This document shows, in pieces, positions 17,500 to 25,940 of a stretch of DNA of 64,000 bases. Origin of the DNA: Peribacillus huizhouensis (lineage in GTDB: Bacteria > Bacillota > Bacilli > Bacillales > DSM-1321); assembly GCF_014138605.1 (NCBI RefSeq), contig NZ_JACJHX010000006.1:62001-126000 (forward strand). The letters run 5' to 3'. Both the position numbers and the translations under genes were made by a program. Positions within the stretch are counted from its first letter, which is position 1. Every line of letters starts with the position of its first letter. The notes under the pieces are model-generated. The model searched no databases. It was given only the letters and a program-made list of their open reading frames with translations, and had not been told where the DNA came from.

Positions 17500-18270
17500 A
17501 TGTCGTTGTTTAATAAAGTTTTAGCGAGTGTGGGAATCGGAGCGGCTAAAGTTGATACAAAATTATTTAATAGTCAGGTCATTGTGGGGGATCAGATTAC
17601 TGGAATTGTTGAAATAAGAGGCGGAAATGTAGAGCAGGAAATTGCTGATATTTATGTATCATTGATCACAACATATATAAGGGAATCAGATGATAAAAAA
17701 TATACCAAGCAAGGCGTAATCGGCCAATATCGAATCTCTGAAAAGTTTACGATTTCACCAAATGAAGTGAAGGAATTTCCTTTATCCATTACAGTTCCAA
17801 TTGATACGCCGATTAGTGGCGGAAAAACAAAGATATGGATAGAAACGGGACTTGATATTAAAAATTCCGTCGATCCATCGGATAAGGATTATATTGATAT
17901 TCTACCATCAAAACTTATGCAAGAAGTTCTAAATGCTGTTCAAGATCTCGGCTTCCGTCTACGAGAAGTTGAATGTGAAGCTGCACCGAGTAGATTAAGA
18001 GCAGGATTGCCATTCATTCAAGAATTTGAATTCGTAGCAATCAGTGGCCCTTTCCGAGGCAAACTTGACGAGCTTGAAATTGTATTTTTACAACAACAGG
18101 TAAATACGCTAGATATCATGATGCAAATCGACAGACGAGCAAGAGGAATAGGTAGTTTTTTAGCAGAAAGACTGTCCATGGATGAAACAAATCTTCGTTT
18201 AACCGTTACAACTGGAGATCTCCCTAATTTAAATAATAAACTGTTTGAAATCATCCAACGTTATTCTTGA
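17500..18270 (+). CDS. spo0M: Sporulation-control protein Spo0M (arrestin-like)
   Basis: 256-residue cytoplasmic protein, similar to B. subtilis Spo0M, which influences the sporulation phosphorelay. Family blocks: MSLFNKVLASVGIGAAKVDTKL, VGDQITGIVEIRGGNVEQEI, PLSITVPIDTPISGGKTKIWIETGLDIKNSVDPSD and RARGIGSFLAERLSMDETN. The fold is beta-sandwich arrestin-like by family knowledge. The ATG at 17500 follows ATGGGGGAATA. An upstream in-frame ATG at 17470 would add ten residues and lacks an RBS. Supports a spore-forming host. Confidence 0.94.
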   Translation: MSLFNKVLASVGIGAAKVDTKLFNSQVIVGDQITGIVEIRGGNVEQEIADIYVSLITTYIRESDDKKYTKQGVIGQYRISEKFTISPNEVKEFPLSITVPIDTPISGGKTKIWIETGLDIKNSVDPSDKDYIDILPSKLMQEVLNAVQDLGFRLREVECEAAPSRLRAGLPFIQEFEFVAISGPFRGKLDELEIVFLQQQVNTLDIMMQIDRRARGIGSFLAERLSMDETNLRLTVTTGDLPNLNNKLFEIIQRYS

Positions 18271-18277
18271 ATTTTAT

Positions 18278-18595
18278 CCCGTATTAACGGGCAGTAAAGC
18301 CCCCACCTCAATGCTTAAAGGAATTGAAGAAGTATATGTGAGGGAAATGGCCTGTAAATACCCAATCGGTGAGATACCGTAAAACTTACCTTTGTGCTTT
18401 TCAAAAATATAGTTAAGGCCCACGGGATGTGGATCACAACAGACAAAGACATGAGGAAGCGGCGTGCTTAGTCTGTGATTCAATGAATCGTGTTCGTAGA
18501 GTCGATTTATCGAAGCAGAGCGGAGATATAGCGACTCTAGAACCGGACTATCAATCAGTGGGCATGTAGAATCTCCCACTGATTGATGTTTCACT
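18278..18595 (+). repeat. Family-B IS200/IS605-like remnant, copy 3 (most complete)
   Basis: 318 bp. The left end CCCGTATTAACGGGCAG abuts TTTAT (18273-18277). It is followed by AAAGCCCCCACCTCAATGC, GGAATTGAAGAAG and CCAATCGGTGAGAT. The middle is a conserved block (GGATGTGGATCACAACAGAC, AGCGGCGTGCTTAGTCTGTG). The right end is the hairpin AATCAGTGGGCATGTAGAATCTCCCACTGATT plus GATGTTTCACT. It has IS200/IS605-type subterminal hairpins and no TnpA/TnpB frame. A 106-codon antisense open frame inside it is not a gene. Confidence 0.8.
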
Positions 18596-18603
18596 CTATA
18601 GTG

Positions 18604-18712
18604 TTTGGCTATGTTAAACGTTAAACCTCATTATTGATTTTGGCACTATGTTGATTGGAGCGGAAAGAGAACGCCTTTCGTTTCATTCAACAAGCAAGTT
18701 TAACAGAGGCCT
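18604..18712 (-). repeat. Family-E palindromic repeat, copy 1
   Basis: TTTTGGCACTATGTTGATTGGAGCGGAAAG, then GAACGCCTTTCGTTTCATTCAACA. It is the reverse-complement counterpart of 22926-23015 (AAACGAAAGGCGTTCGCC, TAAACATAGAGCCAAAA). Confidence 0.65.
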
Positions 18713-18949
18713 AGAGTTTAAAAAACTGAGTGCAGCTCACAATCTGTACTCAGTTTTTTAATATTCTTACTAAATTCAATCCTTACATTGGAAATGATTG
18801 AATTTATAGAACTGTAATCAATCACCTACAGTAGAACGGCACTAATTGAGAAGGAGGTGAATATCCTTCAAAAATAAGAAGAAATCGTTTAGTTAAAAGG
18901 GAAAAACACTACCCTTGGATAGGGTAGGTACATGAATATTTAGCCGTTC

Positions 18950-19482
18950 AAGGGATTATCCATGATAGTGATATCGCAGTAACACATTTACCGCTTACTT
19001 ACGATACGAATCGTAACTTGAATATATTTGAAAAAATGCTATCAGTTGAAATTGATTTTTATCAACGCTTTTACAAACCAAAAAAGGGTGGATGGAAGAT
19101 AACATTCGTGCTTGCAACAAATTAGCCAATTGTTATCACAAACTCAATCTAAAAGAACAAGAAGCGCACTGGGTTTTACAAGCTCTCTTATATGGAATGC
19201 CTCAACCGGAAACATGTTGTAGATTAGGCTTTTTATTTTTAGAAAAGAATGATATCTATCCCAGCCGCTATTTATTGGTATGAAAAAAGTTTAGAAAACA
19301 ATATGGAAATATTGTGTTTCCAAAACTACGTATGTTCTACATGGCTACCCCATCTGCAACTAGCTGTTTGTTATGATCGATTAGGCGATTACCAATTAGC
19401 TTCAAAACATAATGAATCGGCTCTGAAATTTAAGCTGAAAGATCCAAGAATGTTAGCAATGAAAAATACTTTGATCAGTTGA
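18950..19482 (+). pseudogene. Remnant of a family 2 glycosyltransferase with TPR repeats (C-terminal part)
   Basis: Three consecutive frames can be stitched into one protein tail: GIIHDSDIAVTHLPLTYDTNR to FYKPKKG, then WMEDNIRACNKLANCYHKL (from 19090), then PAAIYWYEKSLENN...TWLPHLQLAVCYDRLGDY...LKDPRMLAMKNTL (to 19482). At least two frameshifts are needed, near 19085-19090 and 19245-19260. The TWLPHLQLAVCYDRLG block and preceding TPR helices are typical of Bacillus glycosyltransferase-2/TPR proteins. The N-terminal GT-A domain is absent upstream, so this is a 5'-truncated and frameshifted relic. Confidence 0.72.
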
Positions 19483-19604
19483 TTCAAAATGGCAACTACG
19501 TCCATTTTCGTTTTTTTGATTGGAATATATAAATGCAACAAGTTAGATGGTAAAGCAGTAATTAGAGAATTTTTAAATCAGTTGGAACAAAAGTTACGAT
19601 GATA

Positions 19605-21005
19605 TTAACCAGAGAAGCCCCAAGCGTGGATTAATAACTGAATCGCATCTTCTAATTTTGCTTCAGGAATGCCGGCAAAACCAAGAATAATTTCCGGAAG
19701 TGCATCAATTTTCTTCTCTATGGAATAAGCTGACATCGGATAAATTTTAATACTCTCCTTTGCAGCTTGATCAATAAGTGTTGTTTCATCCATACCGTTA
19801 TTAACGACTAACACGATATGCAAGCCAGATCTTTCACCGATAATCGATATTTTGTCTTGATAAGGCTTTAATAGCGTCAAGACACTATCTAATTTGCGAC
19901 GATATAGCTTTCTCATTTTATTCAAATGCTTTTCAAAGTCTCCTTGAATCATAAAGTCAGTCAAAATTTGCTGGTCGATTCGAGATACTGTTGAATGATA
20001 AAATGAGAATTTCTCCTTATATTGATTCATCAGCGATTTAGGAAGCACCATATAGCTGATTCTAAGGGATGGGATAAGTGATTTAGAAAAAGAACCTAAG
20101 TAAATCACTTTTTCAAATTGATCCATACTTTGTAAAGAAGGAATTGATTTTCCTGTATAACGAAATTCACTATCATAATCATCTTCAATAATAAATCGAT
20201 GTTTAGAGCTTGATGCCCAGTTAAGTAATTTTGTTCTTCTGTTGATGGAAAGGACGGACCCGTATGGAAAATGATGGGATGGTGTCACATAGACAACATC
20301 AATCTTGTTTTTTTCAATGCTTTCAACCTTGATGCCATCTTCATCAACTTCAAGTGGGAAGGCAGGATTGCCGTAGCTTCGGATAATTTTTTGAAATAAA
20401 TGATATCCAGGGTCTTCCACACCATAAACAGAATTTCTTTCGAATAAAAGTACAAGCTGCTGAAGAAGAATCTCGATACCTGCTCCAACAACAATCTGTT
20501 CAGGTTCACAAATTACACCTCGTGCGTGATATAAATATGTAGCAATTTCTCGACGAAGTGAGTATTCGCCTTGGGCATCTCCTAGTAATAATAACTCCTG
20601 ATTGGCAACATCCATCGCATTTTTTGCATTCTTTCTCCATTGTGCGAAAGGAAAATGTTCAGTATCAATTTGACTTGGATGAAAATGATAGTCATATGAT
20701 TTTTTTAATTCATGGATGGGCAGAATATCACTTTTTACGCCGGCATATTCTAAGTCCTCCAAGTCCATGACATAATATCCTTTTCTAGGTTTAACCTCTA
20801 AGTAGCCCTCAGCTGCAAGTTGTTCATAAGCCGTCTCTACTGTGTTACCACTAATATGTAGGTGTTGCGCCAATTTTCGCTTTGACGGTAGCTTTGTCTG
20901 GAATTCTAGACGACCCTCAATGATCTCTGTTTTAATATAATCATATAATTGCTCATATAACGGGACAGTAATTTCCCTATTTAACACACATGATAGCATA
21001 TTCAT
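19605..21005 (-). CDS. pdxR: MocR/GntR-type regulator PdxR
   Basis: 466 residues. N-terminal GntR winged helix (PLYEQLYDYIKTEIIEGRLEFQTKLPSKRKLAQHLHISGNTVETAYEQLAAEGYLEVKPRKGYYV) joined to an aminotransferase-like PLP-binding domain. The latter shows VGAGIEILLQQL, VYGVEDPGYHLF, VDVVYVTPSHHFPYG, RFIIEDDYDSEFRYTGK and YLGSFSKSLIPSLRISYM (PLP-Lys in SFSKS). Divergent from pdxS with a 122-bp shared upstream region, the standard arrangement for PLP-responsive activation of pdxST. No enzyme activity is expected. Confidence 0.93.
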   Translation of the reverse strand: MNMLSCVLNREITVPLYEQLYDYIKTEIIEGRLEFQTKLPSKRKLAQHLHISGNTVETAYEQLAAEGYLEVKPRKGYYVMDLEDLEYAGVKSDILPIHELKKSYDYHFHPSQIDTEHFPFAQWRKNAKNAMDVANQELLLLGDAQGEYSLRREIATYLYHARGVICEPEQIVVGAGIEILLQQLVLLFERNSVYGVEDPGYHLFQKIIRSYGNPAFPLEVDEDGIKVESIEKNKIDVVYVTPSHHFPYGSVLSINRRTKLLNWASSSKHRFIIEDDYDSEFRYTGKSIPSLQSMDQFEKVIYLGSFSKSLIPSLRISYMVLPKSLMNQYKEKFSFYHSTVSRIDQQILTDFMIQGDFEKHLNKMRKLYRRKLDSVLTLLKPYQDKISIIGERSGLHIVLVVNNGMDETTLIDQAAKESIKIYPMSAYSIEKKIDALPEIILGFAGIPEAKLEDAIQLLIHAWGFSG

Positions 21006-21127
21006 AATTAATAACCTCTATTCTGACCCTATTAATTAATATAAAACTGACACTTTTAATGATGCCACTTTCTTTTATACTAAGGAATATAAATGAAAAT
21101 TGCAAATATTATTTAGGGGGATTAAGA
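21006..21127. promoter_or_regulatory. Divergent pdxR-pdxS promoter region with candidate PdxR direct repeats
   Basis: Direct repeats CTGACC (21023-21028) and CTGACA (21047-21052) are 24 bp apart. MocR regulators typically bind spaced direct repeats. A TATACT -10-like hexamer at 21076-21081 points toward pdxS. Operator assignment is inference. Confidence 0.4.
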
Positions 21128-22015
21128 ATGGAGAAATTAATAGCAACAGACGCAGTTAAAAGAGGAATGGCTCAAATGCAAAAGGGTGGAGTCATTATGG
21201 ACGTTGTCAATGCGGAACAAGCGAGAATTGCGGAAGCAGCAGGAGCTGTTGCGGTAATGGCACTTGAGCGGGTACCTTCTGATATACGTGCAGCAGGTGG
21301 AGTGGCTAGAATGGCTGACCCTAGAATTGTAGAAGAAGTCATGAACGCGGTAACTATCCCAGTCATGGCGAAAGCTAGAATTGGCCACATTGTTGAAGCG
21401 AGAGTACTAGAAGCGATGGGCGTGGACTATATTGATGAAAGTGAAGTATTGACACCTGCAGATGAAGAGTTTCATCTATTAAAAAGCAGCTTTACAATTC
21501 CATTTGTTTGCGGATGTCGGGATCTAGGGGAAGCAGCACGCCGAATTGGTGAAGGAGCATCGATGTTACGGACAAAAGGAGAGCCTGGTACTGGGAATAT
21601 TGTAGAAGCTGTTCGTCATATGCGAAAAGTCCAGGCACAGGTTCGAAAGCTGACGTTAATGAATGATGACGAAATCATGACTGAAGCAAAAATTCTTGGT
21701 GCTCCTTATGAGATTTTGAAGCAAATTAAAGAAGCAGGCAAATTACCGGTTGTTAACTTTGCAGCTGGAGGTGTAGCTACACCTGCTGATGCAGCGTTAA
21801 TGATGGAGCTTGGGGCAGATGGCGTATTTGTCGGTTCAGGAATATTTAAATCAGAAGATCCGGAAAAATTTGCAAATGCTATCGTTCAAGCAACAACTTA
21901 TTTCACTGATTATGATTTAATTGGAAAACTTTCAAAAGAATTAGGATCCGCTATGAAAGGAATCGATATTTCAAGATTACCGCAAGCAGAAAGAATGCAG
22001 GAGCGTGGCTGGTAA
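21128..22015 (+). CDS. pdxS: Pyridoxal 5'-phosphate synthase subunit PdxS
   Basis: 295-residue (beta/alpha)8 synthase that condenses ribose 5-phosphate, glyceraldehyde 3-phosphate and ammonia into PLP. Signature segments: [42 protein letters not shown] (catalytic Lys82), [17 protein letters not shown] and [34 protein letters not shown]. The start is ATG 21128 after TTAGGGGGATTAAG. The longer upstream frame to 21059 is rejected. It overlaps pdxT by one base (TAATG), so the 12:12 complex partners are coupled. Confidence 0.98.
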   Translation: MEKLIATDAVKRGMAQMQKGGVIMDVVNAEQARIAEAAGAVAVMALERVPSDIRAAGGVARMADPRIVEEVMNAVTIPVMAKARIGHIVEARVLEAMGVDYIDESEVLTPADEEFHLLKSSFTIPFVCGCRDLGEAARRIGEGASMLRTKGEPGTGNIVEAVRHMRKVQAQVRKLTLMNDDEIMTEAKILGAPYEILKQIKEAGKLPVVNFAAGGVATPADAALMMELGADGVFVGSGIFKSEDPEKFANAIVQATTYFTDYDLIGKLSKELGSAMKGIDISRLPQAERMQERGW

Positions 22016-22608
22016 TGGCAACGATTGGTGTTTTGGGCTTACAAGGTGCCATTAGTGAGCATGTGAGCCAGATAGAAGCAACAGGACAAACAGCCGTAAT
22101 TGTTAAGCATGCTGACCAATTAGCAGAGATAGATGGCCTTGTACTTCCCGGTGGTGAAAGTACAACGATGCAGAAGCTGATGGATCGTTATGATTTTATA
22201 GAACCGATTTTGCAATTTGCAAAACAAGGTAAGCCAATCTTTGGAACATGTGCGGGTATGGTTTTACTTGCGAAAAAAGTGAGTGGTTCTGACAATCCTC
22301 ACCTGCAATTAATTGATATAGAAGTTTGCCGCAATGCGTTTGGCCGTCAGCGGGAGAGCTTTGAGGCAGCTATTACCATTAATGGACTTGTAAAAGAGTT
22401 CAATGCGATTTTTATACGCGCTCCTTATGCAGAAAATGCTGGTGTTGAGGTGGAGATACTTGCTACATATGAAGGGAAAATTGTTGTAGCAAAGCAAGGG
22501 AATATACTTGTCAGCGCTTTTCATCCAGAGTTAACAGATGATACTCGGCTGATGCAGTATTTTAATGCAATGGTCGAACAAACTATAAAGACGAAGGTAG
22601 AGGTTTAA
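22015..22608 (+). CDS. pdxT: Pyridoxal 5'-phosphate synthase glutaminase subunit PdxT
   Basis: 197-residue class I glutaminase that delivers ammonia to Pdx[28 protein letters not shown] (Gly-rich oxyanion loop), FGTCAGMVLLAK (nucleophile Cys79) and AFHPELTDD (catalytic His and Glu) are all present. The start overlaps the pdxS stop. A hairpin at 22629-22668 likely terminates the operon. Confidence 0.98.
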   Translation: MATIGVLGLQGAISEHVSQIEATGQTAVIVKHADQLAEIDGLVLPGGESTTMQKLMDRYDFIEPILQFAKQGKPIFGTCAGMVLLAKKVSGSDNPHLQLIDIEVCRNAFGRQRESFEAAITINGLVKEFNAIFIRAPYAENAGVEVEILATYEGKIVVAKQGNILVSAFHPELTDDTRLMQYFNAMVEQTIKTKVEV

Positions 22609-22628
22609 AGTCCTCAGAATTTAAAAGT

Positions 22629-22668
22629 GGGTCAGAGTATCGCACTAGTTAGATGTGAGCTCTGACCC
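22629..22668 (+). terminator. Hairpin after pdxT (family C-like arms)
   Basis: GGGTCAGAG / CTCTGACCC arms with inner CGCAC..GTGAG pairing. There is no long U-run, so termination efficiency is uncertain. Confidence 0.5.
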
Positions 22669-22925
22669 TCTTGATATGGAACAGGAATATTATTTAGTTG
22701 GGCAAAGATAAAATGTTTTATGGTAAGAAACTAATTTTGCAAAAGTCCCGAAATATTGACACTTGACCATGTAGTGAAGTATAAGACACATTGGTCAAGT
22801 GAATTTTTTTTAACGTTTAAACTGGTATTAGTGCTAAATTACGTAATGTTCGATAAAGTAGAAGAAATCGTGCTAAATAGATAAGATGTGCGGCGTTTTG
22901 TTCCTGAAATTTACATAAAAGAGTT

Positions 22926-23015
22926 TTAGAATTTGGCTCTGTTTACCTTGCCTGTTTATTGAAACGAAAGGCGTTCGCCTTCTGCTCCAATAAACATAGA
23001 GCCAAAATCAACAAT
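22926..23015 (+). repeat. Family-E palindromic repeat, copy 2
   Basis: Outer arms TTTGGCTCTGTTTA / TAAACATAGAGCCAAA enclose AAACGAAAGGCGTTCGCCTTCTGCTCC. Inverted relative to 18604-18712. Confidence 0.65.
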
Positions 23016-23053
23016 GAGCTTTAATATAGTCAATAATTTAGGAAATACGAATT

Positions 23054-23092
23054 AAAAAACCTTCTGTCATTATATGAACAGAAGGTTTTTTG
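23054..23092 (-). terminator. Terminator of the NCS2 permease gene
   Basis: AAAAAACCTTCTGT / ACAGAAGGTTTTTT stem, symmetrical A and T runs, 8 bp past the minus-strand stop. Confidence 0.88.
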
Positions 23093-23099
23093 AGAACAA

Positions 23100-24434
23100 T
23101 TAAGCTGTTTCCTGTAAATCCTTTTGAGGCTTTTCATGAGGAATAATCAAATTTAAAACAACAGCGGAAATGGCACCTATACCAATTCCAGAAGAAAGAA
23201 TATAATTAGCGAAATCAGGTAATGAATAGAGAATATCCTTCGGAAGTACCGTGACGCCGATTGCTAATAAAATAGGGATCCCGATTACCATCATGTTGCG
23301 ATCATCGACTACAATATGTTGGATAACTTTGAATCCATTCATAACAATGGCAACACAGACGATTCCGAAAATTCCGTTGATTACAGGTTCAGGAATCGAT
23401 ATAATTAAAGCTGAAAGTTTCGGGATTAATCCTAAAGCAATCAAGATTCCACCTGCTGCGAGAATCGCCATTCGACTAGCAACACCTGTGATGGCAATAA
23501 TTCCAGCATTTGAGGAGTATCCTGTCATTGGAGTTCCTCCAAACAATGTTCCAACGAAACATCCAAGACCTTCACCAAAAGACGCTCTGTTTAACTTTTT
23601 TTCTGTTAACTCACTATCCGTCACTTTTGAGACAACGAACCATGTACCAGTCGTTTCAATTAAAATAATTAAATAGATAAAAACAATTGTTAAAATAGCA
23701 CTTAAATCAAATACAGGTGCTCCGAAAGGAAAGAATTTTGGTAAGGAAAACCAAGCTGCATCGGAGACAGCTGAAAAATCAATTTGACCAAATAGACGCG
23801 CTGTTATCGTGCCAGCAATGATTGCTAGAATAACGGAGATCAGTCTGAAAATCGTTCCAAATTTCTTTGCTTGTTTACCAAGAATCATACAAGTAACTAA
23901 TACGCCAGCTGATACGGCTGCAACGATCACATTATGACCTAAGTGTCCAGGCGCTGCGTAAATACTATTAAATGCATTTGGCATTAAAGAAATTCCAACA
24001 ATTACAATTACGGTTCCGCCAACAAGCGGTGGGATAATTTTCACTACTGTTTTAGCAAAAATTTTCAATGGATATCCAATCAACGCGATTAAAAGTGCTC
24101 CGGGAATCAAGCTTCCATAAATAGCTCCAAGACCTAGCTTTCCACCAATTGCCGCAAGTGCACCGATAGGAACATAGGAGGGACCTTGTACAACTGGAAG
24201 TTTAATTCCAAATCCAGTTTGGATGATGGTCGCAACACCAGCTGTTAAAAAACACATTTGTACAAAAAAAGTTGTATTACTCGTATCAAGCGCCAATAAG
24301 CCGGCGATGATGATTGGTGCGATGTAAAGATCCATTGCAAGTACATGTTGCAAACCAAGCAAAATGGCTCTCCCAACGCTGATTTTTTCATCAATACCTA
24401 CTAATACTTCTGAATTATTCTTTTGTTGTTCCAC
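23100..24434 (-). CDS. NCS2 (nucleobase:cation symporter-2) permease, xanthine/uric-acid type
   Basis: 444 residues with 12-14 hydrophobic segments. Family motifs: GLQHVLAMDLYIAPIIIAGLLAL in TM1, IKLPVVQGPSYVPIGALAAIG, ILIETTGTWFVVSKVT in TM8, the substrate region GEGLGCFVGTLFGGTPMTGYSSNAG and the NCS2 signature NAGIIAITGVASR. Closest in appearance to PbuX/PucJ/PucK xanthine and urate transporters rather than uracil UraA. Divergent from a Rieske oxygenase with a 191-bp shared upstream region, suggesting a purine-derived substrate for that enzyme. Inner-membrane protein. Confidence 0.88.
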   Translation of the reverse strand: MEQQKNNSEVLVGIDEKISVGRAILLGLQHVLAMDLYIAPIIIAGLLALDTSNTTFFVQMCFLTAGVATIIQTGFGIKLPVVQGPSYVPIGALAAIGGKLGLGAIYGSLIPGALLIALIGYPLKIFAKTVVKIIPPLVGGTVIVIVGISLMPNAFNSIYAAPGHLGHNVIVAAVSAGVLVTCMILGKQAKKFGTIFRLISVILAIIAGTITARLFGQIDFSAVSDAAWFSLPKFFPFGAPVFDLSAILTIVFIYLIILIETTGTWFVVSKVTDSELTEKKLNRASFGEGLGCFVGTLFGGTPMTGYSSNAGIIAITGVASRMAILAAGGILIALGLIPKLSALIISIPEPVINGIFGIVCVAIVMNGFKVIQHIVVDDRNMMVIGIPILLAIGVTVLPKDILYSLPDFANYILSSGIGIGAISAVVLNLIIPHEKPQKDLQETA

Positions 24435-24625
24435 CTGATACTTTCCCCCTCGGAAATATGTTTGTGAAAGTTATAACCGTTATTATAGGAGAAAAAGGGC
24501 ATTTCGTAAACAAAAAACGAACATTTTTTTTATTAAATTTAAAATTATTCGGTTTCCGTTGACAAATTCTTAAAATATTTCTAAAATAATAACGAATAAG
24601 TGAACTGGCTAGAGGGGGAACTATT

Positions 24626-25603
24626 TTGTTGATACAAGATGAAGTTTTACGAAATGATTGGATTGTTGCTAGTAGGTCGATAGATATTAAAGAGAAACCT
24701 GTTCAAGTTATCGTAATGGGAGAGCGTCTTGTTCTGTACCGCAATGAAGAAGGGATTCATGCTTTTAAAGATTTGTGTATCCACCGGGGAGCAGCTTTGT
24801 CATTAGGATGTGTAAAAGATGGAAAGTTGGTATGTCCATACCATGGCTGGGAATATGAATCGAATGGGGAATGCTCTCATATCCCTCAGCTTCCTGAAGG
24901 TCGAGCGATACCAAAGAAAGCAAAAGCTTTTAAATATGGTTGTATCGAAAAATATGGACTAGTTTGGGTTAATCTTGAAAATTCAGGAACGGAGTTATTT
25001 AATCTTCCTGAATATAATGATGAGAAGTTTCGCAGCGTGATATGGGGGCCGGTTGAAGCCTTAGCGAATCCGCCAAGAATCGTGGAAAATTTTCTTGATG
25101 TCGGTCATTTATCTATTTTACATGAAGGTTTTCTTGGTGTCCCAGAACATTCGGTTATTGGTGATTATGATATTCATTGGGAGGATGAAAGTATTCGTTC
25201 TGATGAAATTGCGATCTATCAACCAGATCCAGATGGTTCAGGACAACCTAAGCATGTTTACTATACGTACGAAATTCTTCGTCCATTAACAGTTCGTTTT
25301 ACGAAAAAAGATCATGAAACAAATCAAGAGATGGTGATTCTTTTAACGATATTACCTGTTGAAGAGAAGAAGTCAGTTGCATTTGGTGTCATGTTATTCA
25401 ATTATGATTCAGGACAATCAGATCAGGAAATTATTGAGTTTCAGGATATGATATTTTCTCAAGACAAACCAATTGTTGAAAACCAAAAACCTGAAGATTT
25501 ACCATTGGATCTACAAGTTGAATTATCACTAAAGAGTGATCGGGTAAGTATTGCCTATCGTCAGTATTTAAAGAAATTAGGGGTAGAATTAGGAACAGCA
25601 TAA
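24626..25603 (+). CDS. Rieske non-haem iron oxygenase, large subunit-like
   Basis: 325 residues. The Rieske [2Fe-2S] ligands are in CIHRGAALSLG (Cys51, His53) and CPYHGWEY (Cys70, His73). The mononuclear iron site is in ENFLDVGHLSILHEG (Asp/His/His, ~155-166). The C-terminal block FSQDKPIVENQKPEDLP...DRVSIAYRQYLKKLG resembles N-demethylase-type enzymes such as NdmA and vanillate demethylase rather than ring dioxygenases. TTG 24626 follows GAGGGGGAA with 5-6 nt spacing (TTG 24629 is an alternative). No ferredoxin or reductase lies nearby, so electrons must come from elsewhere. Substrate unproven. Confidence 0.87.
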   Translation: MLIQDEVLRNDWIVASRSIDIKEKPVQVIVMGERLVLYRNEEGIHAFKDLCIHRGAALSLGCVKDGKLVCPYHGWEYESNGECSHIPQLPEGRAIPKKAKAFKYGCIEKYGLVWVNLENSGTELFNLPEYNDEKFRSVIWGPVEALANPPRIVENFLDVGHLSILHEGFLGVPEHSVIGDYDIHWEDESIRSDEIAIYQPDPDGSGQPKHVYYTYEILRPLTVRFTKKDHETNQEMVILLTILPVEEKKSVAFGVMLFNYDSGQSDQEIIEFQDMIFSQDKPIVENQKPEDLPLDLQVELSLKSDRVSIAYRQYLKKLGVELGTA

Positions 25604-25636
25604 GAATTGCCTAACTAATTCAATTAAATAGGGTAA

Positions 25637-25745
25637 CTCATAAGGGTCTGACCTTGCATTCTAAATCAGTATGTAGTGTTTGATACACATATCTTATACT
25701 GAATTTAGTTATAGCGGGGTCAGACTCTTTGCTTTCGGACATTCT
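25637..25745. repeat. Family-C inverted-repeat element
   Basis: GGGTCTGACCTTGC / GCGGGGTCAGACTC outer arms with an inner imperfect inverted repeat (CTAAATCAGTATGTAGTG...CTTATACTGAATTTAG). Related copies are at 30314-30400, 43170-43290 and 45363-45473. Confidence 0.65.
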
Positions 25746-25900
25746 CCTTTCATTATTAAATGGAATGTTATACATGCCTGATATACTCTATTTTTATACC
25801 TTCAAATAAATATTAAAATTTTTTGTGAAAATCGATTGCAAATAGTAATGATTTCGGTTTATAATCTAACAGAAGTAATCGGAAGTTAAAATATTTGCAT

Positions 25901-25923
25901 TAAATCGTAATGTTTACGATTTA
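25901..25923 (+). promoter_or_regulatory. Zur box upstream of zagA
   Basis: TAAATCGTAATgTTTACGATTTA, an almost perfect inverted repeat matching the Bacillus Zur operator TAAATCGTAATNATTACGATTTA. It sits 18 bp before the zagA start, so repression by zinc-loaded Zur is expected. Confidence 0.92.
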
Positions 25924-25940
25924 TCTTAAGGAGATGTGTA

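Noticed and set aside
18274-18594. 106-codon minus-strand frame
   Set aside because: Coincides with family-B copy 3. No RBS, no homology, and frames do not persist in other copies.
23251-23676. 141-codon plus frame
   Set aside because: Antisense to the NCS2 permease; hydrophobic repeats mirror membrane segments.
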